From: Holophagales bacterium
Lineage (GTDB): Bacteria > Acidobacteriota > Thermoanaerobaculia > UBA5066
Assembly: GCA_016716705.1 (NCBI GenBank)
Contig: JADJVF010000008.1
Coordinates: 84,501-148,500 of the forward strand
DNA: 64,000 bases
Direction of reading: 5' to 3'
Shown here: positions 45,851-56,558 of the stretch, one piece after another
How the letters are laid out: every line of letters begins with the position of its first letter
Numbering within the stretch: the first letter of the stretch is position 1
Made by a program: the position numbers and the translations under genes
Notes under the pieces: generated by a model
What the model was told of the DNA's origin: nothing
The model's input: the letters and a program-made list of their open reading frames with translations, nothing else
Database searches by the model: none

Positions 45851-46648
45851 TCAGCTGCCGGTGGAGCCGTACCTCGCGATGCCCCGGCGCCAGAGGGCGC
45901 GGTTGAGGAGGGCGAAGAGCAGGGCGACGGCGGGGACGGCCCAGAAGTACGGGGTGAAGTCGGCGCGCTTCAGGGCGAGGGTCGTCGGGTAGAACGAGGC
46001 GAAGGCGAAGGGGATGACGGTGGAGAGGAGGACCTTCACCTTCAGGTCGTAGATGGTGATGGGGTAGCGGCCGAAGGCCATGAGGTTGAAGACCGGCGGC
46101 GCGAGGCCGACGCGGTCCTCGATCCAGAAGCTGGAGGCGGTGAGGATGCCGAAGACCGAAAGGTAGATGACGGCTCCGAAGACGGCCCAGAGCGGAAGCA
46201 GCGCCAGGCCCAGCGGCGAGAGGTCGGGGAGCCGTGAGACGGCCCACGCGACGGCCGCCCCGCCCGTGACGACCTCCTGGAGCGATTCGAGGCGGAAGCT
46301 CTCGAAGAAGATCTGGAAGAGGGGCGAGACGGGGCGCAGCAGGATCCGGTCGAACCGCCCCTCGACGAGGTACCGGTCGGCGAACTCGTAGAGGTTGGCC
46401 GAGAGGACCGAGAAGAGGCCGTACGGCAGGAGCGAGAAGCCGTACAGGAAGACGATCTCGGGGAAGCTCCAGCCGGCCAGGTGCGGGAAGCGCGAGAAGA
46501 GCAGGAGGACGACCGAGAACGACGCGGCCGTCCCGAGGAACGAGGCGAGGACCGCCGTCGCGAAGTCGGCCCGGTAGGCGAGCCGAGCCTTCACGTACTG
46601 CGCGAAGTAGAGCGCGAAGAGTCGCGCGTGGAAGCGGAGGCTCTCCAC
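45851..46648 (-). CDS. ABC-2 type permease subunit (COG3694-like)
   Basis: 265 residues with six hydrophobic segments. A short soluble loop (YEFADRYLVEGRFDRILLRPVS) is conserved in this permease family. The GTG start at 46648 lies 2 nt after the stop of the upstream permease. It forms the membrane part of an exporter with the next two genes upstream. The substrate is unknown; related systems occur widely without assigned cargo. Confidence 0.85.
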   Translation of the reverse strand: MESLRFHARLFALYFAQYVKARLAYRADFATAVLASFLGTAASFSVVLLLFSRFPHLAGWSFPEIVFLYGFSLLPYGLFSVLSANLYEFADRYLVEGRFDRILLRPVSPLFQIFFESFRLESLQEVVTGGAAVAWAVSRLPDLSPLGLALLPLWAVFGAVIYLSVFGILTASSFWIEDRVGLAPPVFNLMAFGRYPITIYDLKVKVLLSTVIPFAFASFYPTTLALKRADFTPYFWAVPAVALLFALLNRALWRRGIARYGSTGS

Positions 46649-46650
46649 CC

Positions 46651-47469
46651 TCAGCCCCCCTGGACCTCGATGCGCCGCGCCGTGGCGTTCCAGAGGACGC
46701 GGCCGAGGAGGAGGAGCGCGACGGTCCACCCGGCCTGGAGGGCGAGCGCGCGCGCCGCGTCGGCGCCGGTGGCGAGGCCGAGCCAGATGCGGCCGGGCGT
46801 GTCGTTCATGTGCATGAAGGGGAGCCAGACGAGGACTTTTCTCGCGGGCTCGGGGAAGAACGCCACCGGAACGAGGAGGCCCGACAGGAGCTCGAGGACG
46901 AGGTACTTGGCGCGCAGGACGCCGAGGATCGACGTGGTGCGGATGGCGACGAGGCCGACGCAGAAGTTGATGGCGCCGACGAGCAGGGCCGAGAGGAGCC
47001 CGGAGAGGAGGTAGAGGGCGAAGGCCGAAGGGCTCGCCGGCGGCAGGATCGGGTAGACGAGGCCGAGGAGGACGCCGATGGGGAGCGTGAAGAGGACGAG
47101 GCGGAAGGCGCTCTCGCCGAGCGCCTGGGAGAGCGTCATCGCCTGGACGTCGACCGGCTTGATGAGCGTCATGGCGAGACGCCCCTCGCGGACCTGGCTC
47201 GCGATCTCGCGGTCGACCTCGTTGAAGTAGAAGCTGCGCAGCGCCCACCCCGTCGTGACGTAGGTGAGCATCTGCGGAAAGGTGAAGCCGCCGAGCGTGG
47301 CCCCGTCGCCCTTCTCGTGGAAGAGGGCGCGCCAGATGTAGTACCAGACGGTGGCGTTGAAGAAGTAGGTGAGGATGCCGACGAAGTAGCGCGCGCGGTA
47401 GGCGAGGAGGTTCAGGAACGAGGTGCGCGCGAAGGCGAGGTAGGGGCGCGCGAGGGCGAGGGCCGTCAT
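46651..47469 (-). CDS. ABC-2 type permease subunit (COG4587-like)
   Basis: 272 residues with six hydrophobic segments. The segment REGRLAMTLIKPVDVQAMTL corresponds to the GRFDRILLRPVSP segment of the partner permease, showing that the two are paralogous halves. It starts 21 nt after the ATPase gene. Heterodimeric membrane component of the exporter. Confidence 0.85.
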   Translation of the reverse strand: MTALALARPYLAFARTSFLNLLAYRARYFVGILTYFFNATVWYYIWRALFHEKGDGATLGGFTFPQMLTYVTTGWALRSFYFNEVDREIASQVREGRLAMTLIKPVDVQAMTLSQALGESAFRLVLFTLPIGVLLGLVYPILPPASPSAFALYLLSGLLSALLVGAINFCVGLVAIRTTSILGVLRAKYLVLELLSGLLVPVAFFPEPARKVLVWLPFMHMNDTPGRIWLGLATGADAARALALQAGWTVALLLLGRVLWNATARRIEVQGG

Positions 47470-47490
47470 CTCGGTGCTCGGGCCGCCGCG

Positions 47491-48570
47491 TCAGCCCCGG
47501 CGGACGCCGCGGTGGGCGACGACGCCGGGGGCGCCCCCCTCGGGGAGGGCCTCGTCATCGGGCTTTCGGAGCGCGGCGTTCTCGCGGTAGATGCGGGCGA
47601 CGACCTCCTCGATGTCGGGCTCGCCGACGGCGAGGTCGAGGACGGGGAGGTCGCGGACGACCTCCCGGAGGACGTCGGCGGTGGAGACCTCGCGCTTGTC
47701 GACGACGATCTGGTACCGGCCCTGGGCGAGACGCGCGGCGCGCCACGGGCCGACGGCGAGCTCGGCCGGGTCGCCGGCGGGGATCGGGTTCAGGTCGAAG
47801 CGGATGCGCGCCTCGGGGAGGTGCCGGTCGCGCAGGCCGCGCAGGCTCCCGTCCCAGAGGACCTGGCCGCGGTCGATGAGGACGACGCGCTCGCAGAGCT
47901 CCTCGATGTCGTCGAGGTCGTGCGTCGTGAGGATGACGGTCGTCGAGAGGAGCTTGTTGGCTTCCTTGAGGAACGATCGGACGTTCGCCTTGGCGACGAC
48001 GTCGAGGCCGATGGTCGGCTCGTCGAGGAAGAGGAGCGTCGGCTCGTGGAGGAGCGAGGCGGCGAGGTCGCAGCGCATCCGTTCGCCGAGGGAGAGCTTC
48101 CTCACGGGCTGCGGAAGGAGCCGGCCGACGTCGAGGAGGTCGTCGAAGACTTTCATCCGGCGGGCGTAGTCGGCTTCGGAGACGCCGTAGATCTCGCGAA
48201 GGAGCCGGAAGCTCTCGACGACGGCGATGTCCCACCAGAGCTGGGTCCGCTGGCCGAAGACGACGCCGATCGACTTCGTGTAGGCGCGGCGGTCGCGCCA
48301 CGGGACGAAGCCGAGGGCGGTGACGTCGCCGGAGGTCGGCGTCAGGATGCCGGTGAGCATCTTGATCGTCGTCGACTTGCCGGCGCCGTTGGGGCCGATG
48401 TAGCCGACCATCTCGCCCCGGTCGAGGTCGAAGGAGACGTGGTCGACGGCGGTGAGCGTCGTGGTCTCCGAGCGGAAGAGCCCTTTGAGCGCCCCGGCGA
48501 GCCCGGGGGACTTGCGGGACACCTCGAACGTCTTGACGAGGTCGCGGACGCGGACGGCCGGGTCGCTCAT
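47491..48570 (-). CDS. ABC transporter ATPase (COG4586-like)
   Basis: 359 residues. Walker A GPNGAGKST (59-67), Q-loop region VFGQRTQLWWD, signature LSLGERMRCDLAASLL, Walker B LLFLDEPTIGLDVVAK, and H-loop LTTHDLDDIEELCERV. The insert before Walker A (SRKSPGLAGALKGLFRSE) and the long C-terminal extension are typical of the subfamily paired with two DUF990-type permeases. It powers the exporter encoded by the two genes downstream. Its ATG overlaps the rsmI stop (ATGA). Confidence 0.93.
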   Translation of the reverse strand: MSDPAVRVRDLVKTFEVSRKSPGLAGALKGLFRSETTTLTAVDHVSFDLDRGEMVGYIGPNGAGKSTTIKMLTGILTPTSGDVTALGFVPWRDRRAYTKSIGVVFGQRTQLWWDIAVVESFRLLREIYGVSEADYARRMKVFDDLLDVGRLLPQPVRKLSLGERMRCDLAASLLHEPTLLFLDEPTIGLDVVAKANVRSFLKEANKLLSTTVILTTHDLDDIEELCERVVLIDRGQVLWDGSLRGLRDRHLPEARIRFDLNPIPAGDPAELAVGPWRAARLAQGRYQIVVDKREVSTADVLREVVRDLPVLDLAVGEPDIEEVVARIYRENAALRKPDDEALPEGGAPGVVAHRGVRRG

Positions 48571-49355
48571 TCGCCGTTGACGGAGTCGTCGTCGACGGGC
48601 TCGACGGGCCCTTCGTCCGGCCCGCCCTCCGGGAGCGACGTCGGGCCGGAGGGCACCGCCCCGGCCGAGGGCGCGGCGGCGACGGCGATCTCGCCCTTGA
48701 TGCCGGGGCGTTTCGCGAGGAGGGCGGCGACCACGGTGGCGGGGCCGCGCAGGACCTCCTCGTGGAGCTTCGTCAGCTCGCGTCCGAGGCAGACCTGCGG
48801 GTCGCCCCAGGCCCGCGCCATCTCCTCGAGCGAGGCGACGATGCGAAAGGGGGACTCGAAGAGGATGCGGGTCTCGTCGCGCGGGGCGAAGCGGGCGTAC
48901 CAGCGGGAGCGCTCGCCGTGGCGGGACGGCGGGAATCCGAGGAACGAGAACGGGATGGCCGGGAAGCCGGAGATGGAAAGGATGGCGGCGACGGCCGAGG
49001 GGCCGGCGATCGGCTCGACGCGGAAGCCGGCCGCGGCGACGGCCGCCGCGAGGAGGCGGCCCGGGTCGGAGACGCCGGGCGTGCCGGCGTCGGAGACGAG
49101 CGCGAGCGTTTCGCCCGCGGCGAGCCGTTCGAGCATCTCGGGGATCCGGCGGAACTCGTTGTGCTCGTGGCAGGAGACTCGCTGGGTCGTGACGCCGTAC
49201 CTCGCGAAGAGGTTGCCGGTGCGGCGGGTGTCCTCGCAGAGGACGAGGCTCGCGTCGCGAAGGGCCGCGAGGGCCCGCGGGGAGAGGTCTTCGAGGTTGC
49301 CGATGGGTGTGGCGACGACGAGGAGGCGCCCGGGGGCGCCAGCGGAGGAGGTCAC
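48567..49355 (-). CDS. rsmI: 16S rRNA (cytidine-1402-2'-O)-methyltransferase RsmI
   Basis: 262 residues. Signature motifs: VVATPIGNLEDLSPRAL, CEDTRRTGNL, ALVSDAGTPGVSDPG and SISGFPAIPFSFLGF. RsmI methylates the ribose of C1402 in 16S rRNA with SAM. The C-terminal 35 residues are a Pro/Gly/acidic extension beyond the core. It is the first gene of the transcript leading into the ABC exporter. It diverges from the SurA-like gene with a 76-nt gap. Confidence 0.95.
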   Translation of the reverse strand: MTSSAGAPGRLLVVATPIGNLEDLSPRALAALRDASLVLCEDTRRTGNLFARYGVTTQRVSCHEHNEFRRIPEMLERLAAGETLALVSDAGTPGVSDPGRLLAAAVAAAGFRVEPIAGPSAVAAILSISGFPAIPFSFLGFPPSRHGERSRWYARFAPRDETRILFESPFRIVASLEEMARAWGDPQVCLGRELTKLHEEVLRGPATVVAALLAKRPGIKGEIAVAAAPSAGAVPSGPTSLPEGGPDEGPVEPVDDDSVNGE

Positions 49356-49418
49356 TCCCGGATGCTACCAGCGGGCCCGGCGGCGCCGGCAACGCCGCCG
49401 CGTGCCGGTCGGGCGTCG

Positions 49419-49424
49419 TACGAT
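49419..49424 (+). promoter_or_regulatory. candidate -10, leaderless spacing
   Basis: TACGAT ends 7 nt before the ATG at 49432, with no Shine-Dalgarno sequence between. Confidence 0.35.
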
Positions 49425-49431
49425 CGCGTCG

Positions 49432-50145
49432 ATGGGGATCCTCGCCGCCGCCCTTTTCCTCGCTCTCGTGTCGGGCGGGGCCGCCGCCGCAGAGGATCCG
49501 CCGCCGCCGACGACCGGACCGGCGGTGACGCTCGACCGGATCGCCGCGGTCGTCGGCACGGAGGTCGTCCTGGAGGGTGAGATCTCGCGCCTGGCGGCGG
49601 TCGGCTTCCTGCCGCGACGGGAAGCGGAGGCCGAACTCGCCTATCGCGACCGGCTTCTCGACATGAGGGTCGTCGAGCTGCTGCGCGAGAAGGAGCTGCG
49701 CCTTCTGACGGGCCTCGAGCCCGACCCGGCCGAGGTGAACGCGAAGCTCGACGAGCTGGCCGCGCGCTACGAGGCGGGGTCGGGCGAGCCGTTCGACCGC
49801 GTGCTGGAGCGGGCCCGGACGAGCCGCGACGAAGTGCGCGGCTGGATCCGGCGCGGCATCGCCCTCGAGAGCTACGCCCGCGAGAGGCTCCTGCCGACGG
49901 TGAAGGTGACGGACGAGGGGATGCGGGCCTTCTACGACGGGCCCTTCCGTACGGAGGCCGCCGCGCGCGGCGTCGAGACGCTCCCTCCGTTCGCCGAGGT
50001 CCAGGACCAGGTCCGCGAGCTCCTGCGCGAACGTCTCCTCAACGAGGAGGTGGGGAAGTGGACGGAGGGGCTCCGTGCGAAGACGCGAGTCCTCGTCTAC
50101 CGCCGTCCGCCGATCGACTCCTCGGCGGGAAGCGCGAGCCGGTAA
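49432..50145 (+). CDS. exported SurA N-terminal-like chaperone without a parvulin domain
   Basis: 237 residues. A signal peptide (GILAAALFLALVSGGAAAAE) is followed by DRIAAVVGTEVVLEGEIS, the usual opening of SurA N-terminal domains, and a helical core (VVELLREKELRLLTG, RDEVRGWIRRGIALESYARERL). The family's PPIase (parvulin) module is absent, so it is probably a periplasmic holdase for outer-membrane proteins rather than an isomerase. The last 49 bases overlap the convergent transglycosylase gene. Confidence 0.75.
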   Translation: MGILAAALFLALVSGGAAAAEDPPPPTTGPAVTLDRIAAVVGTEVVLEGEISRLAAVGFLPRREAEAELAYRDRLLDMRVVELLREKELRLLTGLEPDPAEVNAKLDELAARYEAGSGEPFDRVLERARTSRDEVRGWIRRGIALESYARERLLPTVKVTDEGMRAFYDGPFRTEAAARGVETLPPFAEVQDQVRELLRERLLNEEVGKWTEGLRAKTRVLVYRRPPIDSSAGSASR

Positions 50146-52537
50146 GCCCGACGGTTGGCCAGGACGCGCCGCACGTAGGTGCGTGTCTCGGTGTAGCTGA
50201 TCGCCGCCAGGAGTGCCTCGGCCGGCCGGTCGCTCCCGCCGCTCCAGAGGACGGTCTGGCCGGCGCCGGCGTTGTAGCCCGAGGCGGCGAGCGCGGCATC
50301 GTCGCCGAAGCGGTCGAGGAGCGAGCGGAGCGTCTGCGCCCCGAGGCGGATCGAGCGCGCCGGGTCGTAGAGCTCGGCGTAGGCGGGTGGCTCCTCGTTC
50401 AGCTCGCGCGCCGCTTCGCCCGCGGCCGGGAGCGTGAGCTGCATGAGGCCGCGCGCGGCCGCTGGCGAGGCCGCCTCGCGGTCGAACCGGCTCTCCTGGC
50501 GCATGACGGCGTAGAGGAGGTCCCTCGGGACGCCCAGCTCCGCCGCCGCCTGCGCGACGAGCCGGTCGAAGGGGCGGGGGGCGAGGCCGCGGCGGACGGT
50601 GCGCGGGGCGAGGTCGAGGAGGAAATCGCGAGGGACCTTTCGGGCGAGGGCGTCGGCAGCCTCGAGCGCCGCCGGGCCCGCATCGGCGTCCTCGGCGAGG
50701 CGCGCGGCGACGAGGCAGCCGAGGAGGGTGTCGAGCCGGCGCGCGTCCCTCACGATCGGCTCGGCGTCCTGCGAGAGGCCGAGCTGGAGGAGCCGGCAGG
50801 CGGCGGCGTCGCCGCAGAGGTCGGGGAGCGTCTCGTCGGGGAGCTCGGGGGCGAGGAGGATCTCCGCGTAGCCGGGAAGGCGCGAGTAGGCGACCCTCAG
50901 GGAGGCGAGCGCGGCGGCGTCGCCGAGCATGGCCGCGGGCAGGAGGCGCACGCGGGCCGCGCGGGAATTCCCCGACGAGAGGAGCTTCTCGCCCTCGGTG
51001 CGCGACGCACTTACGAACTTTGCTCGAACGGCGGCGGGGAGGGTGGCGATGCGCGCGGCGGCCTGCTCGGCGGCGAAGGAGCCGGGGACCGAGGCGAGGA
51101 CCGACGCCCAGCTGGCGAGCGCGGCCTCCGGGAGCCGCCGCGCGTGCGCGACGAGGCCCCGCCAGAAGGCGATCTCCGAAGCCCAGGGCTCCGGGAGGCG
51201 GTGGGACTTCGCGAGCGCCTCGACCGGCGCCAGCGCCCGGGCGGCCCCTGCACCGTCGCCCGCCTGCGCGCGCCGTTCCACGAGGAGGAGGAGCGCCTCG
51301 ATGCGACCGGCCTCCGCCGCGATCTTCGGAAGGAGGAGGAGCTGCTCGGCGCGATCGAGCTGGCCGCGGCGGATCTCGAGGCGCGCCCGTTGGAGGACGG
51401 CGAGGCCGGCGGGCCCGGCCTTGCCGTCCTCGACGCGGCGGAACTCGGCCACGGCGCCGTCGAGGTCGCCGAGCTTCTCCTTCATCGCACCGAGGTTGAA
51501 GCGGACGCGGCCGGCGAAGGAGGCCGTGCCGTAGCCGTCGTCCTTCTTGTCGCGCGGGGCGCGGTACGTCTTCGGCATCGCGGCGAGGAGCGCCTCGAAA
51601 CCCTTCTCGGCCTCGGCGAAGCGTCCTCGGGAACCGCGCAGGCGGGCGAGCTCGAACCGGGCGGTCGCGGTCTCGACGGCGTCGCGACCGGCGAGGGCGC
51701 GCCGCTCGCGCTCGGCGGCGAGCCGCTCGGCGAGCTCGAGGTCGCGCTGGGAGCGCGCCGTGTCGACGAGGAGGCGAAGGACGGCGTCGGGTAGGTCCTT
51801 CGGCTCCCTTCCCTTGAGCTCCCGGGCGAGGAGCGTCGCCGCGGCGTCGTCGCGCCGCCCTTCGGCGAGGAGGGAGAGGCGCAGCGCCGTGGCCTCCGCG
51901 GCGGCCCCTTCGCGCTCGAGCCCTTCGGCCCGGAGCGCCTGGAGGCGGCGCCGCTCGCGGGTTGGCGTCTGCGGCTGCGCGGCCAAGAGTCGCGAAAGGG
52001 CGACCGGGTCGAACCGGGTCTCGAGGGCGTCGAGGGCGGTCCGCAGGGCGCGGCGGGCCACGGCCCCCTCCTTCCGCTGGAGGAGCGGGTAGAGGAGCTC
52101 GAGGGCGCCGAGGCCGTCTCCCTTCTGGAAGCGGAATCGGGCCGCGGCCAGCCGCGCCGGGACGTCGAAGATGTCTCCCGTCGCGACGTAGCGTTCGAAC
52201 CGCACGATGGCCTCGTCGAGACGGCCGAGCCCGGCGAGGGCGCGCGCCGCGAGGAAGTCGAAGCGGCCGTCGGCGTAGCGCGCGGGGGCGAGGCGGTAGA
52301 GCTGCCCGAGGTGGGCGAGGACGTCCGGCCAGTCTTCGGCGCGGGCCGCCTCGGCGGCGTCGCGCTCGAGGGTCCGAAGCGCCTCGGGCGTGACGAGCGG
52401 CGCGGGGGCCGGCGCGGGCGCCGGTGCGGAAGCGGCGAGGCGGGAAACGGACGCGGACGTCTGCGCGGCCGCCGGCGCGGGCGCGAGGAGCGCGGCCACA
52501 GCGAGCGCCGCGCACGAAGCCCCGCGCCGCATGCCGC

Positions 52538-52541
<4 letters not shown>
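50097..52541 (-). CDS. soluble lytic murein transglycosylase (Slt-like) with long helical N-terminal domain
   Basis: 814 residues from the GTG at 52541, which overlaps the murA stop (GTGA); an ATG three codons in is an alternative. After a signal peptide (LAVAALLAPAPAAA) there are about 600 residues of helical TPR-like repeats, the doughnut-type U/L domain of Slt70. The catalytic SLT domain is C-terminal: VMRQESRFD (catalytic Glu), AARGLMQL and SGYNAGAGQTVLW. It cleaves peptidoglycan glycan strands to 1,6-anhydro products in the periplasm. Coupling to murA links wall synthesis and turnover. Confidence 0.92.
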
Positions 52542-53821
<1,280 letters not shown>

Positions 53822-53876
53822 AGCGGGCGGAGTTTAGTACGGGGTCGGCGGGGGACCGGGGTCGGCCGGCGCCCTG

Positions 53877-54739
53877 CTATCGCCGCCGGGCGACGACGGT
53901 ACGCGGGATTCCGGCCGGGTCGAGGCGGACGTCCTCGAGCGAGAAGAGGGGCGACGCCTCGACGAGGCCGCTCACCTCGCTGGCCTGCCCGTAGCCGATC
54001 TCGAAGAGGAACGGCGCTCCGGGTTGGAGCCTTTCGGGGAGCTCCCGGAGGAGGACGCGGACGGCGTCGAGGCCGTCGTCGCCGCCGAAGAGGGCGAGAT
54101 GCGGCTCGTGGTCGGAGACGGTCCTGTCGATGTGCGGCGCGTCGAGGCGCGGGACGTAGGGGGGTTTGCGACGGCGAGGTCGAAGAAGGGGCGCGGCGCC
54201 AGACCCGAGAGCCAGTCGGATGCGACGAAGGAGACGCGTCCCGAAACGCCGTGGAGGCGGGCGTTCGTCTGCGCGAGGGCGAGCGCGGCCTCGGAGCGGT
54301 CGACGGCGACGATGCGCGCCCCGGGTCTCTCGACGGCGAGGGAGACGGCGAGGATGCCGCTCCCGGTGCCGGCGTCGAGGATCGCGCTTGCCGCGGGCGC
54401 GGCGGCGCGGGCCATCTCCACGATGGCCTCGGTTTCGCCGCGGGGGATGAGGGCGCGCGGGTCGACGCGGAACGTACGCCCCAGGAACTCCCACTCGCCG
54501 AGGAGGTACTGGAGCGGCTCGCCGGCGGCCCGGCGCCCGACGAGCGCGAGGAACCGCGCGGCGTCGTCCGAGTCCGCCTCCTCACGCCGCCGGGCGTGGA
54601 ACCAGGCCCGGGGCCGTCCCGCCGCGAAGGCGAGAAGCTCCTCGGCCTCGTAGGGCGCGCAGGAGGGGAAGGAGAGAAGGGAACGCCCTTCGGCGAGGAG
54701 GTCGGCCCAGGTCGGCACGGGCGGATCTTGCCATCGCAT
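53877..54739 (-). CDS. prmC: peptide chain release factor N5-glutamine methyltransferase (frameshifted)
   Basis: N-terminal part: GEPLQYLLGEWEFLGRTF, LIPRGETE, LDAGTGSGILAVSLA and the catalytic motif beginning NPP. One C is missing from a C run at about 54159-54164, after which the other frame continues YVPRLDAP, HEPHLALFGGDDGLDAV and FEIGYGQASEV to the stop. The span is 3n+2. The repaired product is about 287 residues. PrmC methylates Gln in the GGQ motif of release factors RF1 and RF2. A GTG at 54718 is an alternative start. It diverges from the M20 gene with only 11 nt between starts. Confidence 0.9.
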
Positions 54740-54750
54740 AAGCTCGGGGC

Positions 54751-56157
54751 ATGTGTCGAACGCGCGCGTCGCTCCTCCTCGCCGCCTCCCTCGCCCTTCT
54801 CGGCGCCGGCGGAGCGGCCGGGGCGGGGGCGCAGCCCGCCGCCGTCGAGAGGCTGCGCGCGTACCTTCGCCTCGACACGTCGAACCCGCCCGGGAACGAG
54901 ATCCGCGGAGCGCTCTACCTGAAGCAGCTCCTCGCGAAGGAGGGGGTCGAGGCGGAGATCTTCGAGCCCGAGCCGGGGCGGGCGAACCTGTACGCCCGGC
55001 TGCGCGGGACGGGCCGCGAGCAGGCGCTTCTCCTGCACCACCACATCGACGTCGTGCCGGCGAGCCCCGCCGGCTGGAAGCGTCCGCCGTTCGCGGCGGA
55101 CCTGTTCAACGACAACCTCCTCTACGGCCGCGGCGTCCTCGACACGAAGGGGCTCGGCATCGCCCAGCTCGAGGCGTTCCTCGCGCTGAAGCGCTCGGGG
55201 AGGTCCCTCTCGCGGGACGTCGTCTTCCTCGCGACGGCGGACGAGGAGCGGGGTGGCCGGCTCGGCGTCGCCGCGGTGTTCGAGAAGAGGCCCGGCTGGG
55301 TCGCCGGCGTCGGGGAGGTCCTCGGCGAAGGGGGGGACGTCGAGACGATCGTCGACAGGGCACGCTGGTTCGGCATCGAGGTCCAGCAGAAGGGGGCGCT
55401 CTGGCTGCGGCTCGAGGCGGGCGGAGCCGGCGGGCACGCGGCCTCGGCGGACGAGTCGGGACCGGCCGTGCGCGTGGCGCGGGCGGCCGCGCGCCTCGCA
55501 GCGATGCCCCGGCCGGTGCGCCTCGAGCCGGTCCTCGAGAGGCAGCTCGTCGCGCTCGCCCGCGTACGCCCGCCCGGCCAGGCCGCGTCGCTTCGCCGGA
55601 TCGCCGCGGACGTGGCGCGGGATCCCGAGGGAGTCCTTCGGCAGGTCACACCATGGCAGAAGCTCCTCTTCTCGGACACCGTGTCGGTGACGCGACTCGG
55701 CACGGACAGCGAGGCGGTGAACGCCCATCCGAGGGTCGCCTGGGCCGAGGTGGACGTGCGCCTCCTGCCGTCGACGAGCCCGGAGGCGTTCCTGGCCGAC
55801 GCGGTCAGGGCGATCGACGACCCGCGCGTCAGCGTGACGACGCTCCTTTCGGCGAAGGGCGAGGCCGCGTCGCCCGAGCAGGGGCTCTACACGGTGCTGC
55901 GGAGGGTGCTGCAGAGCCGCTTTCCGGGCGCCGTCATCGCTCCCGTTCTCGGCCCGGGACTCTCGGAGAACCGGGTCTTCCGCTCCCGCGGGATCCGGGC
56001 GTACGGGGCGCTCCCGTTTCGCGTGAACTACTACGACGCGGCGGGAATCCACGGTGTGAACGAGAGGATGCGCGCCGACTGGTTCGCCGAGGGGGTCGAG
56101 ACGGTGACGCGGATCGTCCGCGAGGCGGCGGGCGCCGGTCAGAAGGGCATGCGGTAG
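54751..56157 (+). CDS. exported M20-family metallopeptidase
   Basis: 468 residues. A signal peptide (SLLLAASLALLGAGGAAGAGA) precedes the M20 catalytic domain: LLHHHIDVVPA (metal His), YGRGVLDTKG (bridging Asp), TADEERGG (general base and ligand Glu) and a late His in AGIHGVNER. The lid domain lies at about 225-340. It resembles carboxypeptidase/aminoacylase-type enzymes acting in the periplasm on short peptides or N-acyl amino acids. Its end overlaps the convergent DUF420 gene by 19 nt. Confidence 0.9.
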   Translation: MCRTRASLLLAASLALLGAGGAAGAGAQPAAVERLRAYLRLDTSNPPGNEIRGALYLKQLLAKEGVEAEIFEPEPGRANLYARLRGTGREQALLLHHHIDVVPASPAGWKRPPFAADLFNDNLLYGRGVLDTKGLGIAQLEAFLALKRSGRSLSRDVVFLATADEERGGRLGVAAVFEKRPGWVAGVGEVLGEGGDVETIVDRARWFGIEVQQKGALWLRLEAGGAGGHAASADESGPAVRVARAAARLAAMPRPVRLEPVLERQLVALARVRPPGQAASLRRIAADVARDPEGVLRQVTPWQKLLFSDTVSVTRLGTDSEAVNAHPRVAWAEVDVRLLPSTSPEAFLADAVRAIDDPRVSVTTLLSAKGEAASPEQGLYTVLRRVLQSRFPGAVIAPVLGPGLSENRVFRSRGIRAYGALPFRVNYYDAAGIHGVNERMRADWFAEGVETVTRIVREAAGAGQKGMR

Positions 56158-56558
56158 AGCATCAGGTAGATGACGACGCCCGTGACCGAGACGTAGAGCC
56201 AGACGGGCAGGGTGACCCGTGCGAGCCGGCGGTGGCTGTCGAACCGCTCCCTGCGCGCGAGGACGATCGTGGCGACGGCCAGGAACGGGACGGCGGCGGC
56301 GAGGACGGTGTGCGTCAGGAGGATCGACAGGTAGACGGTCCGGACGGTGCCCGTTCCCTGGAAGCGGACGCTCCCGACCTCGGCGTGGTAGACGAGGTAG
56401 GAGACGAGGAAGAGGATCGAGCAGGCGAAGGCCGAGGTCATCACGCGCCGGTGGGCCTCGCGCTTCCCGGAGCGGATCAGGAAGAAGCCCGTGACGAGGA
56501 GAGTCGCGGCCGTGCCGTTCAGGAGGGCGTTGACGGTCGGAAGGTCGGCGATGCTCAC
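56139..56558 (-). CDS. DUF420 membrane protein (CtaM/YozB-like)
   Basis: 139 residues, four transmembrane segments, with conserved REAHRRVMTSAF and YLVYHAEVG (His in the second helix pair) and HTVLAAAV. DUF420 proteins sit in cytochrome oxidase gene clusters and are needed for activity of some heme-copper oxidases. It is the last gene of the oxidase-assembly operon; its ATG overlaps the SCO stop (ATGA). Confidence 0.88.
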   Translation of the reverse strand: MSIADLPTVNALLNGTAATLLVTGFFLIRSGKREAHRRVMTSAFACSILFLVSYLVYHAEVGSVRFQGTGTVRTVYLSILLTHTVLAAAVPFLAVATIVLARRERFDSHRRLARVTLPVWLYVSVTGVVIYLMLYRMPF

